Assembly (NCBI RefSeq): GCF_001263205.1
Contig: NZ_CP012333.1
Coordinates: 806,001-870,000, forward strand
Direction of reading: 5' to 3'
Source: Labilithrix luteola
Lineage (GTDB): Bacteria; Myxococcota_A; Polyangia; Polyangiales; Polyangiaceae
DNA: 64,000 nucleotides
A program made the translations under genes and the position numbers. Shown here piece by piece: positions 1-8,734 of this stretch; within the stretch, counting starts at the first letter, position 1; the number at the start of each line of letters is the position of its first letter. The notes beneath the pieces are model-generated. The model was not told where the DNA came from and did no database searches. It saw only the letters and a list, made by a program, of their open reading frames with translations.

Positions 1-18
1 GCATCCGCGGGGCCCCGA

Positions 19-49
19 CGCTTCTCGTCTTTCGTGGCGGCGAGAAGCG
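19..49. terminator. Hairpin downstream of homoserine dehydrogenase
   Basis: A 9-bp perfect inverted repeat (CGCTTCTCG at 19-27, CGAGAAGCG at 41-49) with a 13-nt loop lies just past the homoserine dehydrogenase stop on the minus strand. No T-run follows, so it could be a weak terminator or an mRNA 3' stabiliser. Confidence 0.35.
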
Positions 50-66
50 GGCGTCTCAGCTGGGCG

Positions 67-1362
67 TCACGACGAAGCAGCGACTCCTCGAGCTCCTCGA
101 GAGCTGACCGGCGCACCGGAGAGCGTGAGGAACACGTCCGAGAGCACGGCGCTGGCGGTGACCGCGCCGCCGGCGCCGGCTCCGCGGACGACGAGCGGGC
201 TCGAACCGTAACGCTCGGTGGTGAACGCCACGAGAGCGGTCGGACCGTCGAGGGTCGCCGCGGGGTGGTCCTGCGGGACGGCGACGGGACCGACCTTCAC
301 TTCGCAGCGGTACGCCGCACGCGTTCCTTCGACCGAAATGCGTGCAAGATACACAAGACGTTCGCCGCGGGTGCGGAGCTCGGCCATGCGGGCCGCGAAG
401 GTCGCGTCGTAGCCGACGAGAGCCGCCTCGAGGTCGGGCGCGTCGAGCGCCTCCTGCGGGACGAACGGCGTGAGCGTGACGTGCTCGAGCTCGAGCGGGA
501 TACCGAGCTCGCGCGCGAGGATGACGGCCTTGCGCGCGACGTCGGTGCCGGCGAGGTCTTCGCGCGGATCGGGCTCGGTGTAGCCGAGCGACTTCGCGGT
601 TGCGACGGCCACGGAGAGCGGGACGCCCTTCGAGAGCTCGTTGGCGATGTAGCCGAGCGTCCCCGAGAGCGCGCATTCGATCGACTTGACGCGATCACCC
701 GTGCGAACGAGCCCCTGCAGCGTCCCGATGACGGGCAGGCCCGCGCCGACCGTGGCCTCGTAGCGGAAGCTACGGCCGGTCTTGGCGGCGGCGGCGAAGA
801 TACGGTCGGTGAGGTCGCGACGTGCGACGAGCGCCTTCTTGTTGGCCGTCACGACGTGGATGCCGCGAAGGAGAGCTTCTTCGTAGACGGCTTCCATGCC
901 GTCGGCCGCGGTGCAGTCGACGAGGACGGGATCGGAGAGACGCGCCAGCGCCTCGAGCTGCGTCGAGCGCGCGGGGAAGTCGATGGCGTTCGTGCTGGGC
1001 GCCACCTCGTCACTCCCGGCCGTGGCGCGGCGTTCCGAGACGATGTGCGCGACGGCGGCGCGATCGAAGCCGCGCACGTCGTAGGCGCCTCCGCGACGGC
1101 GCGCGACGCCGACCACCTTGAGATCGAGGGCGGGCCCGCGTTCGATCGGCGGGAGCGACGTGGCCTGCGCGAGGACCTCCGCACCGACGACGCCGGCGCC
1201 GAGGACGAAGAGATGGCCGCAGCGCGGCGGCACGCCGGGCACCGGGACGAACTTGGGCGTCTCGACCGTGGCAATCACGTCACTCTTGGAACGTTCGGCC
1301 GTGGCGACGACGTCGCTCTTTGGCCCGCCCGGATCACGAGAGGAATCACGAGAGGGCTGCAT
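67..1362 (-). CDS. hom: Homoserine dehydrogenase
   Basis: Catalyses NAD(P)-dependent reduction of aspartate semialdehyde to homoserine, the branch point to threonine and methionine, in the cytoplasm. The 431-residue protein has a Rossmann glycine motif (VLGAGVVGAEV), the adenosine-binding stretch HVVTANKKAL, the catalytic-domain signature around ALSGTLGYIANEL, and GYTEPDPREDLAGTDVARK. The ATG at 1362 is preceded by AAGGAGG (complement of 1369-1375) at 6-nt spacing, which decides the start. A roughly 45-residue N-terminal extension precedes the Rossmann fold and contains a short duplication (KSDVVAT / KSDVIAT); I do not know its role. The C terminus is short, with no clear ACT domain, so feedback control by threonine may be absent. 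It overlaps the upstream cystathionine-synthase-type gene by 17 bp, indicating one operon. Confidence 0.93.
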   Translation of the reverse strand: MQPSRDSSRDPGGPKSDVVATAERSKSDVIATVETPKFVPVPGVPPRCGHLFVLGAGVVGAEVLAQATSLPPIERGPALDLKVVGVARRRGGAYDVRGFDRAAVAHIVSERRATAGSDEVAPSTNAIDFPARSTQLEALARLSDPVLVDCTAADGMEAVYEEALLRGIHVVTANKKALVARRDLTDRIFAAAAKTGRSFRYEATVGAGLPVIGTLQGLVRTGDRVKSIECALSGTLGYIANELSKGVPLSVAVATAKSLGYTEPDPREDLAGTDVARKAVILARELGIPLELEHVTLTPFVPQEALDAPDLEAALVGYDATFAARMAELRTRGERLVYLARISVEGTRAAYRCEVKVGPVAVPQDHPAATLDGPTALVAFTTERYGSSPLVVRGAGAGGAVTASAVLSDVFLTLSGAPVSSRGARGVAASS

Positions 1363-2572
1363 CGAACACCTCCTTCTTCGTCGCTTGCGAGACCGTCGCG
1401 AGCACGCGCTCGAGATCGGCAACGATGTCTTTTTCGTCTTCGATACCGACCGCGAGGCGCACGAGGCTCTCGCGGATTCCGATCGCCGCGCGCTCCTGGG
1501 GTGTCAGCTCGTAGAAGCTCATGAGGGCGGGTTGTTCGATGAGGGTCTCGACGCCACCGAGCGAGGGCGCAACGGTGGCGAGCTGGCAGGCGTCGAGTGC
1601 GCGTGCCGTACCTTCGAGGCTCGTGCGGAGCACGAAGCTGATCACGCCGCCGAAGCCGCTCATCGTTTTCGAGGCGAGCTCGTGGTCGGGGTGGCTCGGA
1701 AGGCCCGGGTAAAACACGCGCTCGACGGCGGGATGCGCCTCGAGGAACTGCGCGACCGCGAGGGCCGTGCGGTTCTGGCGCTCGACGCGGAGCGCGAGGG
1801 TCTTGATGCCGCGAATCAGGAGGTACGCGGCGTGCGGGTCGAGGACGCCGCCGAGGACACCGCGGAGGTCACGAACGACGGAGACGAGGCCCGCATCGCC
1901 CGTGACGACGCCGGCGAGGAGGTCGTTGTGACCGCCGAGATACTTGGTGGCCGAGTGGATGACGAGGTCCGCGCCCTGCTCGAGCGGACGCTGGTTGATC
2001 GGCGTCGCGAAGGTGGAGTCGACGAGGACCTTCACCTTGGGAAACTTCTTCTTGATGGCCGCGATGCCCTCGATGTCGGCGACGCGGAGGTACGGGTTCG
2101 TCGGCGACTCGGTGACGATCACCCGCGTCTCCGGGCGAACTTCGGCTTCGAGCGCCGCGAGGTCGCCGGCCGGAACGAGCGAGGCTTCGACGCCGTAGCG
2201 CGCGAGGAAGTTCTGCACGAACGAGCGCGTCCGGCGGTAGCAGTCCGAGGTGAGAACGACGTGGTCGCCCTTCTTGAGAAGCGCGAAGAGCGTCGTCGTC
2301 ACCGCGGCCATGCCGCTCGCGAAGAGGCAAGCGTCTCCGCCGCCATCGAGCGCCGCGAGCTTCTCTTCGGCCGCGCGCACGGTGGGATTTCCGTAGCGGC
2401 CGTACTCCTCGCGATTCGTTCGACCTTCGAAGTGATCGCGCAGCTCTGCCGAAGAGCCGAACGCGTAGGTCGACGTGCAGGAGATGGGCGTGGTCACCGC
2501 GTCGTAGGCATCCTGACGCGGCTGGCCTGCACGAACGCAGGCGGTACTGAGGTCACGGGGAGCGGCGGGCAT
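1346..2572 (-). CDS. metB: Cystathionine gamma-synthase / Cys-Met metabolism PLP enzyme
   Basis: A 408-residue PLP enzyme of the Cys/Met metabolism family. The Schiff-base lysine lies in HSATKYLGGH; substrate and PLP contacts are seen in GRYGNPT, LFASGMAA and ESPTNPYLRV. Position directly upstream of, and overlapping, homoserine dehydrogenase argues for a role in methionine synthesis (O-acylhomoserine plus cysteine to cystathionine, or direct sulfhydrylation). Family members acting as cystathionine gamma-lyase or methionine gamma-lyase cannot be excluded by eye. ATG at 2572 is chosen because only about nine residues then precede the conserved LSTACVRAG. An in-frame GTG at 2596 would add eight residues, and neither has a strong Shine-Dalgarno. 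Confidence 0.88.
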   Translation of the reverse strand: MPAAPRDLSTACVRAGQPRQDAYDAVTTPISCTSTYAFGSSAELRDHFEGRTNREEYGRYGNPTVRAAEEKLAALDGGGDACLFASGMAAVTTTLFALLKKGDHVVLTSDCYRRTRSFVQNFLARYGVEASLVPAGDLAALEAEVRPETRVIVTESPTNPYLRVADIEGIAAIKKKFPKVKVLVDSTFATPINQRPLEQGADLVIHSATKYLGGHNDLLAGVVTGDAGLVSVVRDLRGVLGGVLDPHAAYLLIRGIKTLALRVERQNRTALAVAQFLEAHPAVERVFYPGLPSHPDHELASKTMSGFGGVISFVLRTSLEGTARALDACQLATVAPSLGGVETLIEQPALMSFYELTPQERAAIGIRESLVRLAVGIEDEKDIVADLERVLATVSQATKKEVFDAALS

Positions 2573-3018
2573 GTCGGAGGGAACTTTCCCGCCCACGCGA
2601 GTCTGCCGCTAAACAGCTAGGCCCCCGAAACCGGAACTCGGAAGAATCCGAATCACGATCACGAGGGCCCACTTGACCCAACGGCTTAGAGGGACACTTG
2701 TAACGCGCGTCCCCCAAGGTGGGCGAAATCTCGCGCGGCCCTCTTTCGAGGACGTCGCCAAAGTTCCACGTGCACGCGCTTTGGTCAAGTCATGTGCGTG
2801 CCGTGATCGTGGTCGAGCTTTTCTTTTGTGGGCGGATGGAGAGTGGATGGAGACAAGGACGAGGTGACGGCCGTTGCCCGCGACGGGCGAGCGACCGCGC
2901 GCTCTGCAGGGATCAACGGCCGATTCGCCGCGGTCTGAAGCCCAATGCGCGCGATGGCGAGAGGTCTCGAAGTCCCTCGCTCGAACACGGAAGAGCTCGC
3001 CCGACGAGCGCGCGTCGT
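2573..3018. other. Intergenic region upstream of the metB-hom operon
   Basis: About 445 bp with no convincing gene. An open frame of 137 codons here on the minus strand is arginine-rich, lacks homology features I recognise and has no ribosome-binding site. On the minus strand the segment should carry the promoter and leader of the methionine operon. A nested inverted repeat lies at 2667-2724 (GCCCACTTG with CAAGGTGGGC enclosing GGGAC with GTCCC). No SAM riboswitch consensus was recognised. Confidence 0.5.
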
Positions 3019-4455
3019 TCAAGGCGAGATGCGATAGACGACGGGGCGCTTCAGCGTGACCTTCTGCTGAGGGAACTGCTCCTCGACCGTGTCCCCGTCG
3101 TCGGCGATGGCAATCGTGCCGCCAGACGTGTCGACACCGATGGCGACGGTCACGTCGTCCTTCGGGCTGCCGCTCGCGACCGTGCCGGCCTTGCCGTAGG
3201 TCGGATCGAGCTTCCCATCCGTGCCGATACGGACCACGGCGAGATCGCGCCCACTAGGCACGACCGCGGGCGCGACGAGCTTGCCGTCGCTCTGGAGAAA
3301 CGCACGCGCGTCGGCCGATGTCGGCCACTGGACCGCGCCGGAGAGGAAGGTGGGAAACGCCGGATCGACGGCGCCCTTCGAATCGAGGCGTACGACGGCG
3401 AGACGTCCAGGCTGGCCGGCCGACGGGGCCTGGCCCGCCCCCGCCACGACGACATGTCCATCGCTCGTCACCGACACCGAGCGCGCTTCGTCGAACCCTG
3501 GCGACACGGCGACGGTCGCCGTTCCACCGTTGCCGAAGGCGCTGTCGACCGTTCCCGTGGGCAGGTACTTGCGGACGAAGAAGTCTCCGGCTTTCGCGCC
3601 GCCGGTGATCGTGACGTAGGGATTTCCCTCTTTGACCGCGACCGACGAAAAGCTGTCGACGTTGGGATCGACGACGAGGCCGACGTTCGTGTTGAACGTC
3701 TTCACGAGGGCGCCATTCAGATCGAGCGCGATGAGCATGCCGCCGCCGTTTTTGGCGCGGCCCGCGAGCCAGATACCCTGGCCGACGATGACGATGGAGC
3801 TCGCGTGTCCCTCCGCGACGTCCGCGAACCTCACGAAGCCCTTGCCCGCGCCGAACGAGGTATCGAGCTGTCCGTCGAGGGAGAGGCGAGCGAGGAAGAC
3901 GCGCGTACCCGTGCTGGGGGTACGGTTATCGAGCGAGGAGCCGGCCACGTAGAGATGGTCCGACGCATCGATCGCCATGGCCCCGGGCACCTCGAAGAAG
4001 TCCCCCGTCGGGGCGTCGGCATACGTATTGAGGCACACGCGCGAATTGGTGCCGAACGTCGGGTCGACCGCGCCTTGTGCGTCGAGGCGCGCCAGCACGA
4101 CGTCGGTCAAACCGGTGGGGATGCAGTGCGGATGCTCGCCGAGGAGATAGACGCGCCGGTTCCGATCCGTGACCGGAGCGCGGTAGTAGTACGCGCGAAC
4201 GTCCTTCGTTCCGCTGAACGTCGGGTCGATGACCCCGCCCGCTGGCGCCGTCGAATCGGGGGTGTCGCCCGTTGCGTCCGGACTCGACGCGTCGCCGCCG
4301 CCGCCCGTCGTGTCGGGGCCGCCCCTGGTATCGTCGCCGCCATCGGGGCCCGCCGACACGACCGGATCGTCACCGCTGCAAGCGACGAGCTGCGAGAGCA
4401 GGGAGAGAACGACGGCGGACGTGGAAATGACGACGACGACGTGCGGACGGACCAT
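3019..4455 (-). CDS. Delta-60 repeat lipoprotein
   Basis: A 478-residue predicted lipoprotein. A hydrophobic signal ends in a lipobox, LVAC, at about residue 26, followed by a Gly/Asp/Thr-rich linker. The rest consists of a repeating unit about 50-60 residues long marked by D-P/T-x-F/Y-G (DPTFGTN, LDTSFGAG, VDSAFGNG, VDPAFPT, LDPTYGKAG), the signature of delta-60 repeats (TIGR02608), which are thought to form a beta-propeller-like fold. Function is unknown; such proteins are common on myxobacterial surfaces. Start is the ATG at 4455. It lies 25 bp downstream of the PNGase F-like gene on the same strand and may be co-transcribed with it. Confidence 0.85.
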   Translation of the reverse strand: MVRPHVVVVISTSAVVLSLLSQLVACSGDDPVVSAGPDGGDDTRGGPDTTGGGGDASSPDATGDTPDSTAPAGGVIDPTFSGTKDVRAYYYRAPVTDRNRRVYLLGEHPHCIPTGLTDVVLARLDAQGAVDPTFGTNSRVCLNTYADAPTGDFFEVPGAMAIDASDHLYVAGSSLDNRTPSTGTRVFLARLSLDGQLDTSFGAGKGFVRFADVAEGHASSIVIVGQGIWLAGRAKNGGGMLIALDLNGALVKTFNTNVGLVVDPNVDSFSSVAVKEGNPYVTITGGAKAGDFFVRKYLPTGTVDSAFGNGGTATVAVSPGFDEARSVSVTSDGHVVVAGAGQAPSAGQPGRLAVVRLDSKGAVDPAFPTFLSGAVQWPTSADARAFLQSDGKLVAPAVVPSGRDLAVVRIGTDGKLDPTYGKAGTVASGSPKDDVTVAIGVDTSGGTIAIADDGDTVEEQFPQQKVTLKRPVVYRISP

Positions 4456-4480
4456 GCACGGTCGAGCTTACGCGAATTCG

Positions 4481-5590
4481 TCAGTCCGCGTACGCGAAGA
4501 CCTTCGCCGAGATGCGCCAGAGACCGCCGTCCGCCACCTTGTTGATGGTGATGCCGAAGGTGTGATCGCCTGCACCGAGCGACTCGGGCTCCACGACGAG
4601 CGGCGACGTCTCGCTCCCAGGGCACCAGTTGGCGCGAGGTGCCTTCACGCTCGACTGCGAACCGCACGGGTTCTGGAGGCAGTAGTCACCGAAGGGACCA
4701 CCCTTGGTCACCGTGCACAGGTTTTTGCAGTCCGTGCGCCAGAGCTCCTTGTGACTGACGAGCACGGCGCCGTCCACCGTCAACGTGTGATTGCGCTTGC
4801 AGAACTCCTCGGCGGGGCCGATGCAATCCGCGTCCGCCGCGCCGCCGCCGTGGCCGGTCGCAAGGTACTCGATGCGCGTCGACGTCGTGCCCTCGGGCAG
4901 CGCGAACGAGAGCGCTCGCTCGGCGCCGCCCTTCGTGTCGCTGTCGTAGACGACGGGAACGACCGCGAGGACCTTGCGCGGCGCTGCGCCCGGCGTCAGC
5001 TCGATGTGGGCGCTGACGTTCCAGCCACCGTTCGAGCCGGACACCTTACCCTCGCCGTCCGAGTACGACGGGATCGTGATCTCCATCCGGCGCTTGCCGT
5101 GCACCGTGTTCATCAGATCGGTGACGTCGGCCTCGAGATGAAGCGGTCCGCCGAAGGGCGTGATGGCGCGAATCAGCTCGATGCCCGGCGCCGCGTCGTT
5201 CGCGGGGTCGAACAGCGCGATCTCGAAGTTGCGGTCGAAGGCGTCGCAGCTCGCCGGCCAGTACTGGCCCGACGGAGGCGGGTCGCTCTGCCACTTGTCG
5301 AAGGGAAAGCAGCTCGACGTGAGATCGACGACGAGCTTCGCCTCGGCGAACGGTCCGGTCGTCGACGGATCGAACTCTCCGGTGGCCTTCTGGAAATTGG
5401 GCGCTTCGCTATGGCTGCCGATGCGTGCGTCGTCGATCACAGCGAGCGTGGAAGGCGGCGCAGGCGCGCTCGCTTCGGCAGACGATGCGTCCACGTCCTT
5501 GGCGGAGGACGACTCCGAACTCGACGAGCAAGCAACGATGGCGACGGTGAGGCCGATGGCAGAAGCCAGCGCGGTGGCGAGCGCTCTCAT
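4481..5590 (-). CDS. PNGase F-like (peptide-N-glycosidase F family) lipoprotein
   Basis: A 369-residue predicted lipoprotein (lipobox AIVAC, Cys21) followed by a Ser-rich linker. The body resembles Elizabethkingia peptide-N-glycosidase F: CDAFDR (Asp119, matching catalytic Asp60 in CDEWDR), RAITPFGGPL then LEADVTDL, VLAVVPVVYD, a Gly-His-Gly loop, EEFCKRNHTL (Glu262, matching Glu206) and RANWCPG near 319-325. The position of PNGase F Glu118 appears not to be Glu here (the local motif is TIPSYSD), so activity on N-glycans is plausible but unproven. PNGase F cleaves the Asn-GlcNAc amide bond, releasing oligosaccharides from glycoproteins. A surface location fits scavenging from prey or host glycoproteins. 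Residue matches come from memory of the reference sequence, not a computed alignment. Confidence 0.78.
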   Translation of the reverse strand: MRALATALASAIGLTVAIVACSSSSESSSAKDVDASSAEASAPAPPSTLAVIDDARIGSHSEAPNFQKATGEFDPSTTGPFAEAKLVVDLTSSCFPFDKWQSDPPPSGQYWPASCDAFDRNFEIALFDPANDAAPGIELIRAITPFGGPLHLEADVTDLMNTVHGKRRMEITIPSYSDGEGKVSGSNGGWNVSAHIELTPGAAPRKVLAVVPVVYDSDTKGGAERALSFALPEGTTSTRIEYLATGHGGGAADADCIGPAEEFCKRNHTLTVDGAVLVSHKELWRTDCKNLCTVTKGGPFGDYCLQNPCGSQSSVKAPRANWCPGSETSPLVVEPESLGAGDHTFGITINKVADGGLWRISAKVFAYAD

Positions 5591-5657
5591 GCGCTCCGTG
5601 GTACCACGGCCAAGCCGCGTCCTAGGCCGCGCAAACGCCTATTTTTTGCGGCCGGGG

Positions 5658-6140
5658 TCACGTTTCTCGAAAGCGCAACGGCCGACGATTCGTTGATAAA
5701 AATGCGCTTTCGATGGTTCGCCGCCGAAACGCGAAGATGGCGTCGAGCTGGAGGCGCAGGATCGGGTGCACAAGGTCGGAGATTGGGGCACCTGGTAAGG
5801 TGTACTCGACACGGTCGCGCATGCGGACGCCGCCTGGGACGTCGTCGAACTCGTGGAAGTGAACCCAACGCGCGTACGGGCCGACGAGTTGCCGGTCGAC
5901 GAAGCGCACCCCCGGCTCCCAGACGTCGATGCGTGACCGCCATCGCATGGGGATGCCGAGCAAGCGAAGGCGGTAGTCGATGACGGTTCCTTCCTGCATC
6001 GCGATGGGAAGCGGTGTCACGATCCTGAAGCGAAGCCACGAAGGCGTGATCGCCTCGAGATTCTCCGCGTGCGAAAAGAACGCAAAGACCTCGGCCCGCG
6101 ATCGCGGCAAGAGCTGCTCGCGTTCGAGAACATGATGCAT
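5658..6140 (-). CDS. SRPBCC-fold ligand-binding protein
   Basis: A 160-residue protein with the SRPBCC (START/Bet v1-like) pattern: LEREQLLPRSRAEVFAFFSHAENLEAITP at the N terminus, then W/F-rich strands (RFVDRQLVGPYARWVHFHEF) and a long C-terminal helix. Members bind hydrophobic ligands in a closed beta-grip cavity; similar proteins are sometimes labelled cell-division-inhibitor-like or cyclase-like. The ligand cannot be guessed. ATG at 6140 is chosen because the 42 upstream codons are arginine/serine-rich and unlike the fold. It is divergent from the PP2C gene, with a 246-bp region between them. Confidence 0.8.
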   Translation of the reverse strand: MHHVLEREQLLPRSRAEVFAFFSHAENLEAITPSWLRFRIVTPLPIAMQEGTVIDYRLRLLGIPMRWRSRIDVWEPGVRFVDRQLVGPYARWVHFHEFDDVPGGVRMRDRVEYTLPGAPISDLVHPILRLQLDAIFAFRRRTIESAFLSTNRRPLRFRET

Positions 6141-6386
6141 GACGCACCACCGATGCGGGTTGTGTGCCGGCGCACGGAGGAACCGAGGAACGGACGAGGC
6201 AGATGAGGCGGACGAGGTGACGAACGCGCGACATGCGGCACGTGGACGACCCGATGTCCACTCCAACCGAAGCGGACGATTCGACCCGCAGCGTCGATTC
6301 CCGAGGCGCTTCTAGCGCGGCCAGATGGTGGGTCTGCGGGGATCCCGTAGATTGCCGCGGCGTGCCGTGGCATCATCGTTTCGCAG

Positions 6387-7724
6387 ATGTCGACGGACGC
6401 CATTCGGTTCTTTGCCGCGACGGACGTCGGGAACGTCCGCGAGCACAACGAGGACAACTTCCTCGTCGACAAGAAGCTTTCGCTCTTCATGGTCGCCGAC
6501 GGCATGGGTGGTCATGCCGCAGGTGAGGTCGCGAGCGCCATTGCCGTCCGTACGGTCCACGAGGAAATCAAGCGCGAACGCGACCTCCTTGCCGACTTCG
6601 TGGCCGGAGCGCGTGGCGCTTCGCGGGTGACCAACAAGGACATCCTCGCGCTCCTCGAGCACGCCGTGCAGCGCGCCTGTTCGCGCATCCACGAAGAGGC
6701 GCAGAACGATCCCGCGAAGCGCGGCATGGGCACGACGCTCAGCGCGATCCTCATTTTGGGGTCGCTCGGCTTCATCGCCCACGTGGGTGACAGCCGCATC
6801 TACCTGGCGCGCGGCGGCACCGTTCAGCAGGTGACGGAAGACCACACGGTCTTCAACGAGCTCATCAAGCGCGGAAAGCTCACACGCGAGCAGGTCGACA
6901 AGATCGGCCACAAGAACGCCATCACGCGCGCGGTCGGCGTGTATGAGCGCGTCGACGTCGACACGCTCATGATCGACGTCCTCGCGGGCGACGACTTCAT
7001 CCTCGCGAGCGACGGCCTCACCGGCTACCTCGAGACCAACGAGGAGCTCTCGCCCTTCGTCGCTCAGGACGGCGACAGCGCCACGAAGGGCCTCATCGAG
7101 CTCGCCAAGGATCGCGGCGGCAAAGACAACATCACCGTCGTCCTCATCCGGCTCGGTGGAGACGCCCAAGACGCCGAAGGCGCCAAGCGACTCGCCCTCA
7201 AGCGCGAAGTCCTCGGACGCATGCCTCTCTTCGCGCGCCTCGGCGAGCGTGAGCTGCTCCGCGTCATGCAGGCCGCCGAAGTGCGCACGTACGAACACGG
7301 GCAGACGGTCATCCGTGAGGGCGACAAGGGCGACGAGCTCTTCATCGTCCTCAGCGGCAAGGTCAACGTGGTGCGCGGCGGCGAGACGTTGACGCGCCTC
7401 GGTGCCGGTGAGCACTTCGGCGAGATGGCGCTCATTCGCGCCGTCCCCCGTTCGGCCACCGTCAACGCCGACGGCAACGCCGAGCTCATCGCGATTCGCC
7501 GCCAGGACTTCTTCGAGCTGCTCCGGACCGAGCACGAGATCGCCGTCAAGATGCTCTGGCAGTTCCTCGGCGTCCTCGCCGATCGCCTCGATCACACGTC
7601 GAGCGAGCTTCGTCACGCGAAGCAGGAGCTCCACGCCGACGACGTGACGGAAGACGTGACCGTCGAAATCTTCCCGGGCATCGAGGGAGGCGACCATTCC
7701 TCGGGTCCCTTCAGCCGTCGCTGA
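6387..7724 (+). CDS. PP2C-type protein phosphatase fused to a cyclic-nucleotide-binding domain
   Basis: A 445-residue fusion. Residues 1-255 are a PP2C/PPM Ser/Thr phosphatase with its metal-binding motifs: NEDNF, VADGMGGHAAGE, HVGDSRIYLARGG, ILASDGLTGYL and GGKDNITVVLI. Residues about 290-420 form a cNMP-binding domain with the phosphate-binding cassette GEHFGEMALI followed by PRSAT. Cyclic nucleotide could therefore gate dephosphorylation of targets of Ser/Thr kinases, such as the kinase at 43-46 kb, although no partner is shown. No membrane segment is present. The Shine-Dalgarno is weak. The next gene begins inside its last codons, so the two are probably co-translated. Confidence 0.93.
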   Translation: MSTDAIRFFAATDVGNVREHNEDNFLVDKKLSLFMVADGMGGHAAGEVASAIAVRTVHEEIKRERDLLADFVAGARGASRVTNKDILALLEHAVQRACSRIHEEAQNDPAKRGMGTTLSAILILGSLGFIAHVGDSRIYLARGGTVQQVTEDHTVFNELIKRGKLTREQVDKIGHKNAITRAVGVYERVDVDTLMIDVLAGDDFILASDGLTGYLETNEELSPFVAQDGDSATKGLIELAKDRGGKDNITVVLIRLGGDAQDAEGAKRLALKREVLGRMPLFARLGERELLRVMQAAEVRTYEHGQTVIREGDKGDELFIVLSGKVNVVRGGETLTRLGAGEHFGEMALIRAVPRSATVNADGNAELIAIRRQDFFELLRTEHEIAVKMLWQFLGVLADRLDHTSSELRHAKQELHADDVTEDVTVEIFPGIEGGDHSSGPFSRR

Positions 7725-8697
7725 CCGCGCACGAACCCTCGTTTTTCTAGGCACCGCGCTCGTCACGGGGTGCCAGCGTGAGGCCCCGCGCGCCGACACG
7801 AGCGCGGCGCCCAACGCGACCAACGCGACCGACGCCAGTGCGGTGCCCACCGCTTCGTCGGTCGCACCGCGAAGCGAGACGGACGCAGCATCTCCTTTCC
7901 AACCCGTTGCCGTGGGTCACGCGGAGAGCCTACCTGCCTGCAAGATCATGCAGTCGGAGAACGGCCCTCCGCCTTCCACGCTCGCCACCGCCTGGCTCGA
8001 CGTGGCCGATCGCTCGGCTTTCAGCGTGCGACGACTCGAGACGGGGCGCGAGCTGCGCTTCGAAGGTCCGGGTCGCGTCTTTCCTTGCGCCGGCGACGTT
8101 GCCCTCGTCGCACGCGGCATCGCCTTCGGGCGGCCCGGCTCAGGCGAAGCGCCAGGCTCCGAGCAGTGGGTCGCAACGGCGTGCGGCGTCGTTCGGTGGG
8201 CTTCGGGCGCCCATCGCGTCACGGCGGGTCCGAAGCCGGACGAATGCGCCATCGAGGTGCTCGGCGGCCTCGCGCACCTGCGCGTCGCGTCGGACGTCGT
8301 CGAGACCGACGCAGGGGCCGATGCAGGCTCCACCGCAGGGGAATGGCGAACGCTGTCCGGAAAGCAGACGATCCACCTTCGCGGGCGCGCGGAGCTCGCC
8401 GACACGGCCGCGGTCAACGCCGCGCTCTCCGCATGCGAGCGGGCCGCCGAGGACGTCGATCAGACGGCACGTGCACTCGCCTCCCCCGGCGCGGCGAGCG
8501 CCTCGAAGAGCGAGCTCGCCGCCAAGAGCGTCACGAGCCGCGGCATTGCCCGCGCAACGTGTGCCGTAGCGGCCGTCCGAACCGAGCTCGAAGGGGCACG
8601 GGATGCCGATCGGAGGCGGCTCGAGAAGGCCCTACAACGCTTCGGCGAGGCCGCGCCAAAGCCTATTTCCCAGCCTTCGCGCGCGCGTGATGAATGA
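7696..8697 (+). CDS. Lipoprotein of unknown function, probable ATT start
   Basis: The frame is open from 7660, just after a TGA at 7657-7659. No ATG, GTG or TTG occurs before the GTG at 7843, yet the codons from 7696 encode a textbook lipoprotein signal: Arg-containing n-region, hydrophobic core LVFLGTALV, lipobox VTGC (Cys codon 7771-7773). The ATT at 7696 is preceded by GGGAGG (7685-7690) at 5-nt spacing and overlaps the phosphatase stop. This gives a 333-residue protein; starting at GTG 7843 would remove the signal and leave 284 residues. The mature part is Ala/Thr-rich with four spaced cysteines and no family I recognise. A sequencing error near 7690 is the alternative. Confidence 0.7.
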   Translation: MPRVPSAVADRARTLVFLGTALVTGCQREAPRADTSAAPNATNATDASAVPTASSVAPRSETDAASPFQPVAVGHAESLPACKIMQSENGPPPSTLATAWLDVADRSAFSVRRLETGRELRFEGPGRVFPCAGDVALVARGIAFGRPGSGEAPGSEQWVATACGVVRWASGAHRVTAGPKPDECAIEVLGGLAHLRVASDVVETDAGADAGSTAGEWRTLSGKQTIHLRGRAELADTAAVNAALSACERAAEDVDQTARALASPGAASASKSELAAKSVTSRGIARATCAVAAVRTELEGARDADRRRLEKALQRFGEAAPKPISQPSRARDE

Positions 8698-8734
8698 TGA
8701 CGACGCAGGCCGAAGGGTGGTAGCGTCCGGCGGG

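Noticed and set aside
2609..3022. A 137-codon minus-strand frame upstream of metB.
   Set aside because: Very Arg/Ser-rich, no Shine-Dalgarno and no conserved pattern; the segment fits a leader and promoter better.
1118..4545. Long plus-strand frames over metB and the delta-60 lipoprotein.
   Set aside because: They oppose genes with clear family motifs and have an Arg/Asp-biased composition without starts or ribosome sites.
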